Shown: positions 51,701 to 64,000 of the stretch, piece after piece
Layout: the number at the start of each line of letters is the position of its first letter
Position numbering within the stretch: position 1 is the stretch's first letter
NCBI GenBank assembly: GCA_037783545.1
Contig: JBBELK010000553.1
Span: forward strand, 496,001-560,000
Direction: 5' to 3'
Length of the DNA: 64,000 nt
DNA from: Henricia sp. BOLD:AAB3569
Taxonomy: Eukaryota > Echinodermata > Asteroidea > Spinulosida > Echinasteridae
The notes under the pieces: model-generated
Told to the model about the DNA's origin: nothing
Databases searched by the model: none
The model's input: only the letters and a program-made list of their open reading frames with translations
Program-made: the position numbers and the translations under genes

Positions 51701-54700
51701 GGAAATCAAGGAATTTTCCAACCAACTTCAAATTTTGCATGCTCCAAACTGTATATATTCCGCACTTGTCATGCAAAATTGACAGATTTTCGCTGGGAAA
51801 TGACGGAGAAATTTCAGAGTTTAGGGAAAGCGCAGCTCGGCTACGTGGTTATTCTTCTAACCGTGGCTGTTGGGACACCCTGCGCTGCGCTTGTGTACAT
51901 TTGTACGGCCGTTGACTCACCCCAGATTGTGACGGGAATTAGGTCAAAGTGTGTCCCAAATGCCGGCAAATTTGGAAATCAAGGAATTTTCCAACCAACT
52001 TCAAATTTTGCATGCTCCAAACTGTATATATTCCGCACTTGTCATGCAAAATTGACAGATTTTCGCTGGGAAATGACGGAGAAATTTCAGAGTTTAGGGA
52101 AAGCGCAGCTCGGCTACGTGGTTATTCTTCTAACCGTGGCTGTTGGGACACCCTGCGCTGCGCTTGTGTACATTTGTACGGCCGTTGACTCACCCCAGAT
52201 TGTGACGGGAATTAGGTCAAAGTGTGTCCCAAATGCCGGCAAATTTGGAAATCAAGGAATTTTCCAACCAACTTCAAATTTTGCATGCTCCAAACTGTAT
52301 ATATTCCGCACTTGTCATGCAAAATTGACAGATTTTCGCTGGGAAATGACGGAGAAATTTCAGAGTTTAGGGAAAGCGCAGCTCGGCTACGTGGTTATTC
52401 TTCTAACCGTGGCTGTTGGGACACCCTGCGCTGCGCTTGTGTACATTTGTACGGCCGTTGACTCACCCCAGATTGTGACGGGAATTAGGTCAAAGTGTGT
52501 CCCAAATGCCGGCAAATTTGGAAATCAAGGAATTTTCCAACCAACTTCAAATTTTGCATGCTCCAAACTGTATATATTCCGCACTTGTCATGCAAAATTG
52601 ACAGATTTTCGCTGGGAAATGACGGAGAAATTTCAGAGTTTAGGGAAAGCGCAGCTCGGCTACGTGGTTATTCTTCTAACCGTGGCTGTTGGGACACCCT
52701 GCGCTGCGCTTGTGTACATTTGTACGGCCGTTGACTCACCCCAGATTGTGACGGGAATTAGGTCAAAGTGTGTCCCAAATGCCGGCAAATTTGGAAATCA
52801 AGGAATTTTCCAACCAACTTCAAATTTTGCATGCTCCAAACTGTATATATTCCGCACTTGTCATGCAAAATTGACAGATTTTCGCTGGGAAATGACGGAG
52901 AAATTTCAGAGTTTAGGGAAAGCGCAGCTCGGCTACGTGGTTATTCTTCTAACCGTGGCTGTTGGGACACCCTGCGCTGCGCTTGTGTACATTTGTACGG
53001 CCGTTGACTCACCCCAGATTGTGACGGGAATTAGGTCAAAGTGTGTCCCAAATGCCGGCAAATTTGGAAATCAAGGAATTTTCCAACCAACTTCAAATTT
53101 TGCATGCTCCAAACTGTATATATTCCGCACTTGTCATGCAAAATTGACAGATTTTCGCTGGGAAATGACGGAGAAATTTCAGAGTTTAGGGAAAGCGCAG
53201 CTCGGCTACGTGGTTATTCTTCTAACCGTGGCTGTTGGGACACCCTGCGCTGCGCTTGTGTACATTTGTACGGCCGTTGACTCACCCCAGATTGTGACGG
53301 GAATTAGGTCAAAGTGTGTCCCAAATGCCGGCAAATTTGGAAATCAAGGAATTTTCCAACCAACTTCAAATTTTGCATGCTCCAAACTGTATATATTCCG
53401 CACTTGTCATGCAAAATTGACAGATTTTCGCTGGGAAATGACGGAGAAATTTCAGAGTTTAGGGAAAGCGCAGCTCGGCTACGTGGTTATTCTTCTAACC
53501 GTGGCTGTTGGGACACCCTGCGCTGCGCTTGTGTACATTTGTACGGCCGTTGACTCACCCCAGATTGTGACGGGAATTAGGTCAAAGTGTGTCCCAAATG
53601 CCGGCAAATTTGGAAATCAAGGAATTTTCCAACCAACTTCAAATTTTGCATGCTCCAAACTGTATATATTCCGCACTTGTCATGCAAAATTGACAGATTT
53701 TCGCTGGGAAATGACGGAGAAATTTCAGAGTTTAGGGAAAGCGCAGCTCGGCTACGTGGTTATTCTTCTAACCGTGGCTGTTGGGACACCCTGCGCTGCG
53801 CTTGTGTACATTTGTACGGCCGTTGACTCACCCCAGATTGTGACGGGAATTAGGTCAAAGTGTGTCCCAAATGCCGGCAAATTTGGAAATCAAGGAATTT
53901 TCCAACCAACTTCAAATTTTGCATGCTCCAAACTGTATATATTCCGCACTTGTCATGCAAAATTGACAGATTTTCGCTGGGAAATGACGGAGAAATTTCA
54001 GAGTTTAGGGAAAGCGCAGCTCGGCTACGTGGTTATTCTTCTAACCGTGGCTGTTGGGACACCCTGCGCTGCGCTTGTGTACATTTGTACGGCCGTTGAC
54101 TCACCCCAGATTGTGACGGGAATTAGGTCAAAGTGTGTCCCAAATGCCGGCAAATTTGGAAATCAAGGAATTTTCCAACCAACTTCAAATTTTGCATGCT
54201 CCAAACTGTATATATTCCGCACTTGTCATGCAAAATTGACAGATTTTCGCTGGGAAATGACGGAGAAATTTCAGAGTTTAGGGAAAGCGCAGCTCGGCTA
54301 CGTGGTTATTCTTCTAACCGTGGCTGTTGGGACACCCTGCGCTGCGCTTGTGTACATTTGTACGGCCGTTGACTCACCCCAGATTGTGACGGGAATTAGG
54401 TCAAAGTGTGTCCCAAATGCCGGCAAATTTGGAAATCAAGGAATTTTCCAACCAACTTCAAATTTTGCATGCTCCAAACTGTATATATTCCGCACTTGTC
54501 ATGCAAAATTGACAGATTTTCGCTGGGAAATGACGGAGAAATTTCAGAGTTTAGGGAAAGCGCAGCTCGGCTACGTGGTTATTCTTCTAACCGTGGCTGT
54601 TGGGACACCCTGCGCTGCGCTTGTGTACATTTGTACGGCCGTTGACTCACCCCAGATTGTGACGGGAATTAGGTCAAAGTGTGTCCCAAATGCCGGCAAA

Positions 54701-57700
54701 TTTGGAAATCAAGGAATTTTCCAACCAACTTCAAATTTTGCATGCTCCAAACTGTATATATTCCGCACTTGTCATGCAAAATTGACAGATTTTCGCTGGG
54801 AAATGACGGAGAAATTTCAGAGTTTAGGGAAAGCGCAGCTCGGCTACGTGGTTATTCTTCTAACCGTGGCTGTTGGGACACCCTGCGCTGCGCTTGTGTA
54901 CATTTGTACGGCCGTTGACTCACCCCAGATTGTGACGGGAATTAGGTCAAAGTGTGTCCCAAATGCCGGCAAATTTGGAAATCAAGGAATTTTCCAACCA
55001 ACTTCAAATTTTGCATGCTCCAAACTGTATATATTCCGCACTTGTCATGCAAAATTGACAGATTTTCGCTGGGAAATGACGGAGAAATTTCAGAGTTTAG
55101 GGAAAGCGCAGCTCGGCTACGTGGTTATTCTTCTAACCGTGGCTGTTGGGACACCCTGCGCTGCGCTTGTGTACATTTGTACGGCCGTTGACTCACCCCA
55201 GATTGTGACGGGAATTAGGTCAAAGTGTGTCCCAAATGCCGGCAAATTTGGAAATCAAGGAATTTTCCAACCAACTTCAAATTTTGCATGCTCCAAACTG
55301 TATATATTCCGCACTTGTCATGCAAAATTGACAGATTTTCGCTGGGAAATGACGGAGAAATTTCAGAGTTTAGGGAAAGCGCAGCTCGGCTACGTGGTTA
55401 TTCTTCTAACCGTGGCTGTTGGGACACCCTGCGCTGCGCTTGTGTACATTTGTACGGCCGTTGACTCACCCCAGATTGTGACGGGAATTAGGTCAAAGTG
55501 TGTCCCAAATGCCGGCAAATTTGGAAATCAAGGAATTTTCCAACCAACTTCAAATTTTGCATGCTCCAAACTGTATATATTCCGCACTTGTCATGCAAAA
55601 TTGACAGATTTTCGCTGGGAAATGACGGAGAAATTTCAGAGTTTAGGGAAAGCGCAGCTCGGCTACGTGGTTATTCTTCTAACCGTGGCTGTTGGGACAC
55701 CCTGCGCTGCGCTTGTGTACATTTGTACGGCCGTTGACTCACCCCAGATTGTGACGGGAATTAGGTCAAAGTGTGTCCCAAATGCCGGCAAATTTGGAAA
55801 TCAAGGAATTTTCCAACCAACTTCAAATTTTGCATGCTCCAAACTGTATATATTCCGCACTTGTCATGCAAAATTGACAGATTTTCGCTGGGAAATGACG
55901 GAGAAATTTCAGAGTTTAGGGAAAGCGCAGCTCGGCTACGTGGTTATTCTTCTAACCGTGGCTGTTGGGACACCCTGCGCTGCGCTTGTGTACATTTGTA
56001 CGGCCGTTGACTCACCCCAGATTGTGACGGGAATTAGGTCAAAGTGTGTCCCAAATGCCGGCAAATTTGGAAATCAAGGAATTTTCCAACCAACTTCAAA
56101 TTTTGCATGCTCCAAACTGTATATATTCCGCACTTGTCATGCAAAATTGACAGATTTTCGCTGGGAAATGACGGAGAAATTTCAGAGTTTAGGGAAAGCG
56201 CAGCTCGGCTACGTGGTTATTCTTCTAACCGTGGCTGTTGGGACACCCTGCGCTGCGCTTGTGTACATTTGTACGGCCGTTGACTCACCCCAGATTGTGA
56301 CGGGAATTAGGTCAAAGTGTGTCCCAAATGCCGGCAAATTTGGAAATCAAGGAATTTTCCAACCAACTTCAAATTTTGCATGCTCCAAACTGTATATATT
56401 CCGCACTTGTCATGCAAAATTGACAGATTTTCGCTGGGAAATGACGGAGAAATTTCAGAGTTTAGGGAAAGCGCAGCTCGGCTACGTGGTTATTCTTCTA
56501 ACCGTGGCTGTTGGGACACCCTGCGCTGCGCTTGTGTACATTTGTACGGCCGTTGACTCACCCCAGATTGTGACGGGAATTAGGTCAAAGTGTGTCCCAA
56601 ATGCCGGCAAATTTGGAAATCAAGGAATTTTCCAACCAACTTCAAATTTTGCATGCTCCAAACTGTATATATTCCGCACTTGTCATGCAAAATTGACAGA
56701 TTTTCGCTGGGAAATGACGGAGAAATTTCAGAGTTTAGGGAAAGCGCAGCTCGGCTACGTGGTTATTCTTCTAACCGTGGCTGTTGGGACACCCTGCGCT
56801 GCGCTTGTGTACATTTGTACGGCCGTTGACTCACCCCAGATTGTGACGGGAATTAGGTCAAAGTGTGTCCCAAATGCCGGCAAATTTGGAAATCAAGGAA
56901 TTTTCCAACCAACTTCAAATTTTGCATGCTCCAAACTGTATATATTCCGCACTTGTCATGCAAAATTGACAGATTTTCGCTGGGAAATGACGGAGAAATT
57001 TCAGAGTTTAGGGAAAGCGCAGCTCGGCTACGTGGTTATTCTTCTAACCGTGGCTGTTGGGACACCCTGCGCTGCGCTTGTGTACATTTGTACGGCCGTT
57101 GACTCACCCCAGATTGTGACGGGAATTAGGTCAAAGTGTGTCCCAAATGCCGGCAAATTTGGAAATCAAGGAATTTTCCAACCAACTTCAAATTTTGCAT
57201 GCTCCAAACTGTATATATTCCGCACTTGTCATGCAAAATTGACAGATTTTCGCTGGGAAATGACGGAGAAATTTCAGAGTTTAGGGAAAGCGCAGCTCGG
57301 CTACGTGGTTATTCTTCTAACCGTGGCTGTTGGGACACCCTGCGCTGCGCTTGTGTACATTTGTACGGCCGTTGACTCACCCCAGATTGTGACGGGAATT
57401 AGGTCAAAGTGTGTCCCAAATGCCGGCAAATTTGGAAATCAAGGAATTTTCCAACCAACTTCAAATTTTGCATGCTCCAAACTGTATATATTCCGCACTT
57501 GTCATGCAAAATTGACAGATTTTCGCTGGGAAATGACGGAGAAATTTCAGAGTTTAGGGAAAGCGCAGCTCGGCTACGTGGTTATTCTTCTAACCGTGGC
57601 TGTTGGGACACCCTGCGCTGCGCTTGTGTACATTTGTACGGCCGTTGACTCACCCCAGATTGTGACGGGAATTAGGTCAAAGTGTGTCCCAAATGCCGGC

Positions 57701-60700
57701 AAATTTGGAAATCAAGGAATTTTCCAACCAACTTCAAATTTTGCATGCTCCAAACTGTATATATTCCGCACTTGTCATGCAAAATTGACAGATTTTCGCT
57801 GGGAAATGACGGAGAAATTTCAGAGTTTAGGGAAAGCGCAGCTCGGCTACGTGGTTATTCTTCTAACCGTGGCTGTTGGGACACCCTGCGCTGCGCTTGT
57901 GTACATTTGTACGGCCGTTGACTCACCCCAGATTGTGACGGGAATTAGGTCAAAGTGTGTCCCAAATGCCGGCAAATTTGGAAATCAAGGAATTTTCCAA
58001 CCAACTTCAAATTTTGCATGCTCCAAACTGTATATATTCCGCACTTGTCATGCAAAATTGACAGATTTTCGCTGGGAAATGACGGAGAAATTTCAGAGTT
58101 TAGGGAAAGCGCAGCTCGGCTACGTGGTTATTCTTCTAACCGTGGCTGTTGGGACACCCTGCGCTGCGCTTGTGTACATTTGTACGGCCGTTGACTCACC
58201 CCAGATTGTGACGGGAATTAGGTCAAAGTGTGTCCCAAATGCCGGCAAATTTGGAAATCAAGGAATTTTCCAACCAACTTCAAATTTTGCATGCTCCAAA
58301 CTGTATATATTCCGCACTTGTCATGCAAAATTGACAGATTTTCGCTGGGAAATGACGGAGAAATTTCAGAGTTTAGGGAAAGCGCAGCTCGGCTACGTGG
58401 TTATTCTTCTAACCGTGGCTGTTGGGACACCCTGCGCTGCGCTTGTGTACATTTGTACGGCCGTTGACTCACCCCAGATTGTGACGGGAATTAGGTCAAA
58501 GTGTGTCCCAAATGCCGGCAAATTTGGAAATCAAGGAATTTTCCAACCAACTTCAAATTTTGCATGCTCCAAACTGTATATATTCCGCACTTGTCATGCA
58601 AAATTGACAGATTTTCGCTGGGAAATGACGGAGAAATTTCAGAGTTTAGGGAAAGCGCAGCTCGGCTACGTGGTTATTCTTCTAACCGTGGCTGTTGGGA
58701 CACCCTGCGCTGCGCTTGTGTACATTTGTACGGCCGTTGACTCACCCCAGATTGTGACGGGAATTAGGTCAAAGTGTGTCCCAAATGCCGGCAAATTTGG
58801 AAATCAAGGAATTTTCCAACCAACTTCAAATTTTGCATGCTCCAAACTGTATATATTCCGCACTTGTCATGCAAAATTGACAGATTTTCGCTGGGAAATG
58901 ACGGAGAAATTTCAGAGTTTAGGGAAAGCGCAGCTCGGCTACGTGGTTATTCTTCTAACCGTGGCTGTTGGGACACCCTGCGCTGCGCTTGTGTACATTT
59001 GTACGGCCGTTGACTCACCCCAGATTGTGACGGGAATTAGGTCAAAGTGTGTCCCAAATGCCGGCAAATTTGGAAATCAAGGAATTTTCCAACCAACTTC
59101 AAATTTTGCATGCTCCAAACTGTATATATTCCGCACTTGTCATGCAAAATTGACAGATTTTCGCTGGGAAATGACGGAGAAATTTCAGAGTTTAGGGAAA
59201 GCGCAGCTCGGCTACGTGGTTATTCTTCTAACCGTGGCTGTTGGGACACCCTGCGCTGCGCTTGTGTACATTTGTACGGCCGTTGACTCACCCCAGATTG
59301 TGACGGGAATTAGGTCAAAGTGTGTCCCAAATGCCGGCAAATTTGGAAATCAAGGAATTTTCCAACCAACTTCAAATTTTGCATGCTCCAAACTGTATAT
59401 ATTCCGCACTTGTCATGCAAAATTGACAGATTTTCGCTGGGAAATGACGGAGAAATTTCAGAGTTTAGGGAAAGCGCAGCTCGGCTACGTGGTTATTCTT
59501 CTAACCGTGGCTGTTGGGACACCCTGCGCTGCGCTTGTGTACATTTGTACGGCCGTTGACTCACCCCAGATTGTGACGGGAATTAGGTCAAAGTGTGTCC
59601 CAAATGCCGGCAAATTTGGAAATCAAGGAATTTTCCAACCAACTTCAAATTTTGCATGCTCCAAACTGTATATATTCCGCACTTGTCATGCAAAATTGAC
59701 AGATTTTCGCTGGGAAATGACGGAGAAATTTCAGAGTTTAGGGAAAGCGCAGCTCGGCTACGTGGTTATTCTTCTAACCGTGGCTGTTGGGACACCCTGC
59801 GCTGCGCTTGTGTACATTTGTACGGCCGTTGACTCACCCCAGATTGTGACGGGAATTAGGTCAAAGTGTGTCCCAAATGCCGGCAAATTTGGAAATCAAG
59901 GAATTTTCCAACCAACTTCAAATTTTGCATGCTCCAAACTGTATATATTCCGCACTTGTCATGCAAAATTGACAGATTTTCGCTGGGAAATGACGGAGAA
60001 ATTTCAGAGTTTAGGGAAAGCGCAGCTCGGCTACGTGGTTATTCTTCTAACCGTGGCTGTTGGGACACCCTGCGCTGCGCTTGTGTACATTTGTACGGCC
60101 GTTGACTCACCCCAGATTGTGACGGGAATTAGGTCAAAGTGTGTCCCAAATGCCGGCAAATTTGGAAATCAAGGAATTTTCCAACCAACTTCAAATTTTG
60201 CATGCTCCAAACTGTATATATTCCGCACTTGTCATGCAAAATTGACAGATTTTCGCTGGGAAATGACGGAGAAATTTCAGAGTTTAGGGAAAGCGCAGCT
60301 CGGCTACGTGGTTATTCTTCTAACCGTGGCTGTTGGGACACCCTGCGCTGCGCTTGTGTACATTTGTACGGCCGTTGACTCACCCCAGATTGTGACGGGA
60401 ATTAGGTCAAAGTGTGTCCCAAATGCCGGCAAATTTGGAAATCAAGGAATTTTCCAACCAACTTCAAATTTTGCATGCTCCAAACTGTATATATTCCGCA
60501 CTTGTCATGCAAAATTGACAGATTTTCGCTGGGAAATGACGGAGAAATTTCAGAGTTTAGGGAAAGCGCAGCTCGGCTACGTGGTTATTCTTCTAACCGT
60601 GGCTGTTGGGACACCCTGCGCTGCGCTTGTGTACATTTGTACGGCCGTTGACTCACCCCAGATTGTGACGGGAATTAGGTCAAAGTGTGTCCCAAATGCC

Positions 60701-63700
60701 GGCAAATTTGGAAATCAAGGAATTTTCCAACCAACTTCAAATTTTGCATGCTCCAAACTGTATATATTCCGCACTTGTCATGCAAAATTGACAGATTTTC
60801 GCTGGGAAATGACGGAGAAATTTCAGAGTTTAGGGAAAGCGCAGCTCGGCTACGTGGTTATTCTTCTAACCGTGGCTGTTGGGACACCCTGCGCTGCGCT
60901 TGTGTACATTTGTACGGCCGTTGACTCACCCCAGATTGTGACGGGAATTAGGTCAAAGTGTGTCCCAAATGCCGGCAAATTTGGAAATCAAGGAATTTTC
61001 CAACCAACTTCAAATTTTGCATGCTCCAAACTGTATATATTCCGCACTTGTCATGCAAAATTGACAGATTTTCGCTGGGAAATGACGGAGAAATTTCAGA
61101 GTTTAGGGAAAGCGCAGCTCGGCTACGTGGTTATTCTTCTAACCGTGGCTGTTGGGACACCCTGCGCTGCGCTTGTGTACATTTGTACGGCCGTTGACTC
61201 ACCCCAGATTGTGACGGGAATTAGGTCAAAGTGTGTCCCAAATGCCGGCAAATTTGGAAATCAAGGAATTTTCCAACCAACTTCAAATTTTGCATGCTCC
61301 AAACTGTATATATTCCGCACTTGTCATGCAAAATTGACAGATTTTCGCTGGGAAATGACGGAGAAATTTCAGAGTTTAGGGAAAGCGCAGCTCGGCTACG
61401 TGGTTATTCTTCTAACCGTGGCTGTTGGGACACCCTGCGCTGCGCTTGTGTACATTTGTACGGCCGTTGACTCACCCCAGATTGTGACGGGAATTAGGTC
61501 AAAGTGTGTCCCAAATGCCGGCAAATTTGGAAATCAAGGAATTTTCCAACCAACTTCAAATTTTGCATGCTCCAAACTGTATATATTCCGCACTTGTCAT
61601 GCAAAATTGACAGATTTTCGCTGGGAAATGACGGAGAAATTTCAGAGTTTAGGGAAAGCGCAGCTCGGCTACGTGGTTATTCTTCTAACCGTGGCTGTTG
61701 GGACACCCTGCGCTGCGCTTGTGTACATTTGTACGGCCGTTGACTCACCCCAGATTGTGACGGGAATTAGGTCAAAGTGTGTCCCAAATGCCGGCAAATT
61801 TGGAAATCAAGGAATTTTCCAACCAACTTCAAATTTTGCATGCTCCAAACTGTATATATTCCGCACTTGTCATGCAAAATTGACAGATTTTCGCTGGGAA
61901 ATGACGGAGAAATTTCAGAGTTTAGGGAAAGCGCAGCTCGGCTACGTGGTTATTCTTCTAACCGTGGCTGTTGGGACACCCTGCGCTGCGCTTGTGTACA
62001 TTTGTACGGCCGTTGACTCACCCCAGATTGTGACGGGAATTAGGTCAAAGTGTGTCCCAAATGCCGGCAAATTTGGAAATCAAGGAATTTTCCAACCAAC
62101 TTCAAATTTTGCATGCTCCAAACTGTATATATTCCGCACTTGTCATGCAAAATTGACAGATTTTCGCTGGGAAATGACGGAGAAATTTCAGAGTTTAGGG
62201 AAAGCGCAGCTCGGCTACGTGGTTATTCTTCTAACCGTGGCTGTTGGGACACCCTGCGCTGCGCTTGTGTACATTTGTACGGCCGTTGACTCACCCCAGA
62301 TTGTGACGGGAATTAGGTCAAAGTGTGTCCCAAATGCCGGCAAATTTGGAAATCAAGGAATTTTCCAACCAACTTCAAATTTTGCATGCTCCAAACTGTA
62401 TATATTCCGCACTTGTCATGCAAAATTGACAGATTTTCGCTGGGAAATGACGGAGAAATTTCAGAGTTTAGGGAAAGCGCAGCTCGGCTACGTGGTTATT
62501 CTTCTAACCGTGGCTGTTGGGACACCCTGCGCTGCGCTTGTGTACATTTGTACGGCCGTTGACTCACCCCAGATTGTGACGGGAATTAGGTCAAAGTGTG
62601 TCCCAAATGCCGGCAAATTTGGAAATCAAGGAATTTTCCAACCAACTTCAAATTTTGCATGCTCCAAACTGTATATATTCCGCACTTGTCATGCAAAATT
62701 GACAGATTTTCGCTGGGAAATGACGGAGAAATTTCAGAGTTTAGGGAAAGCGCAGCTCGGCTACGTGGTTATTCTTCTAACCGTGGCTGTTGGGACACCC
62801 TGCGCTGCGCTTGTGTACATTTGTACGGCCGTTGACTCACCCCAGATTGTGACGGGAATTAGGTCAAAGTGTGTCCCAAATGCCGGCAAATTTGGAAATC
62901 AAGGAATTTTCCAACCAACTTCAAATTTTGCATGCTCCAAACTGTATATATTCCGCACTTGTCATGCAAAATTGACAGATTTTCGCTGGGAAATGACGGA
63001 GAAATTTCAGAGTTTAGGGAAAGCGCAGCTCGGCTACGTGGTTATTCTTCTAACCGTGGCTGTTGGGACACCCTGCGCTGCGCTTGTGTACATTTGTACG
63101 GCCGTTGACTCACCCCAGATTGTGACGGGAATTAGGTCAAAGTGTGTCCCAAATGCCGGCAAATTTGGAAATCAAGGAATTTTCCAACCAACTTCAAATT
63201 TTGCATGCTCCAAACTGTATATATTCCGCACTTGTCATGCAAAATTGACAGATTTTCGCTGGGAAATGACGGAGAAATTTCAGAGTTTAGGGAAAGCGCA
63301 GCTCGGCTACGTGGTTATTCTTCTAACCGTGGCTGTTGGGACACCCTGCGCTGCGCTTGTGTACATTTGTACGGCCGTTGACTCACCCCAGATTGTGACG
63401 GGAATTAGGTCAAAGTGTGTCCCAAATGCCGGCAAATTTGGAAATCAAGGAATTTTCCAACCAACTTCAAATTTTGCATGCTCCAAACTGTATATATTCC
63501 GCACTTGTCATGCAAAATTGACAGATTTTCGCTGGGAAATGACGGAGAAATTTCAGAGTTTAGGGAAAGCGCAGCTCGGCTACGTGGTTATTCTTCTAAC
63601 CGTGGCTGTTGGGACACCCTGCGCTGCGCTTGTGTACATTTGTACGGCCGTTGACTCACCCCAGATTGTGACGGGAATTAGGTCAAAGTGTGTCCCAAAT

Positions 63701-64000
63701 GCCGGCAAATTTGGAAATCAAGGAATTTTCCAACCAACTTCAAATTTTGCATGCTCCAAACTGTATATATTCCGCACTTGTCATGCAAAATTGACAGATT
63801 TTCGCTGGGAAATGACGGAGAAATTTCAGAGTTTAGGGAAAGCGCAGCTCGGCTACGTGGTTATTCTTCTAACCGTGGCTGTTGGGACACCCTGCGCTGC
63901 GCTTGTGTACATTTGTACGGCCGTTGACTCACCCCAGATTGTGACGGGAATTAGGTCAAAGTGTGTCCCAAATGCCGGCAAATTTGGAAATCAAGGAATT
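45761..64000 (+). repeat. Homogeneous block C (about 67 apparently identical units)
   Basis: About 18.2 kb, the longest perfect block, running off the window end. I see no base difference between units; landmarks recur at exactly 273 bases from 45943 to 63688. It begins immediately after a one-base insertion (g, 45759) at the same unit position, between 167 and 168, as the insertion that precedes block A (a, 4263). The last unit starts at 63883 and is cut at its base 118. As with block A, total identity means either extreme homogenisation or repeated placement of a consensus unit during assembly. Confidence 0.95.

Larger units (their letters stand above)
1..64000 (+). repeat. Satellite DNA array, 273-bp monomer, head-to-tail
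   Basis: The same 273-bp sequence recurs from the first to the last base, always in the same orientation. The landmark tgggacaccctgcg falls at 1, 274 and 4369, and the register at the window end is still in phase: a unit starts at 63883 and the window stops at its base 118. This gives 234 net complete copies. The unit has 65 G and 60 C (45.8% G+C). No inverted segment, foreign insertion or unique sequence interrupts it. Long homogeneous satellites of this kind are typical of eukaryotic centromeric, pericentromeric or subtelomeric heterochromatin; the location here is inference. I do not recognise the monomer as a named family. It is not a nucleosomal multiple of the common 170- or 340-bp type. 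Both ends are cut by the window, so the array borders are unknown. Confidence 0.99.

Noticed and set aside
1-64000. CRISPR array
   Set aside because: Units are contiguous and identical over their full 273 bases; there are no short repeats alternating with unique spacers and no cas genes.
1-64000. rDNA, intergenic-spacer repeats, tRNA or snRNA cluster
   Set aside because: No rRNA core, tRNA cloverleaf with A and B boxes, or snRNA motif is recognisable in the unit on either strand.
1-64000. Tandemly amplified transposon or LTR element
   Set aside because: The unit has no recognisable termini, target-site duplications, primer-binding site or polymerase/transposase motif, and no full-length element is present to compare.
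1-64000. Higher-order repeat structure
   Set aside because: Apart from the weak two-unit trace at 18.6-19.7 kb, variants are private to single units and the clean blocks show no period longer than 273.
1-64000. Telomeric repeats
   Set aside because: No TTAGGG-, TTAGG- or TTTAGGG-type short tandem repeats occur anywhere in the window.

Overview
The whole 64,000-base window is one uninterrupted, head-to-tail satellite DNA array. The unit is 273 bp, 45.8% G+C, always in the same orientation. The net register is preserved from end to end: 234 complete units plus 118 bases of the next. No unique flanking sequence, protein-coding gene, rRNA, tRNA, transposon insertion or CRISPR array is visible on either strand. 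Both window edges cut the array, so its true size is larger and its borders are unseen.

Organism: a satellite this long and uniform points to eukaryotic heterochromatin (centromeric, pericentromeric or subtelomeric). I do not recognise the monomer and cannot name the species or lineage. CpG is close to expectation (12 per monomer, observed/expected about 0.84). This fits either a genome without strong germline CpG methylation or a recently amplified repeat.

Layout: (1) 1-2730, ten units with seven scattered base substitutions. (2) 2731-4263, uniform units with two single-base length changes that cancel (about 3831 and 4263). (3) 4264-17019, block A, about 47 apparently identical units. (4) 17020-23940, a corrupted island rich in short indels, worst at 17020-17830 and easing rightward. 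(5) 23941-39760, block B, about 58 units with one substitution. (6) 39761-43171, about 12 near-perfect units after a one-base insertion. (7) 43172-45760, a second, smaller corrupted island. (8) 45761-64000, block C, about 67 apparently identical units to the window end.

Two readings compete. Biologically, identical blocks beside less uniform stretches could mean very recent amplification or strong homogenisation. Technically, indel-dominated, homopolymer-biased islands between perfect blocks look like unpolished long-read consensus or gap-fill joining copies of a consensus. I think the technical reading is more likely for the islands. The existence of the 273-bp satellite is secure.

Monomer architecture: an AT-rich part (unit positions 97-217, about 36% G+C) holds dyads, including a perfect 11-bp inverted repeat with a 28-nt loop. 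A GC-rich part (about 54% G+C) holds a perfect AP-1/GCN4-type TGACTCA heptamer. Because 273 is 91 x 3, one plus-strand frame has no stop and runs open for thousands of codons wherever the array is unbroken. I judge this an arithmetic by-product, not a gene. Unit position 1 is defined here as the t of tgggacaccc, which is also window base 1.
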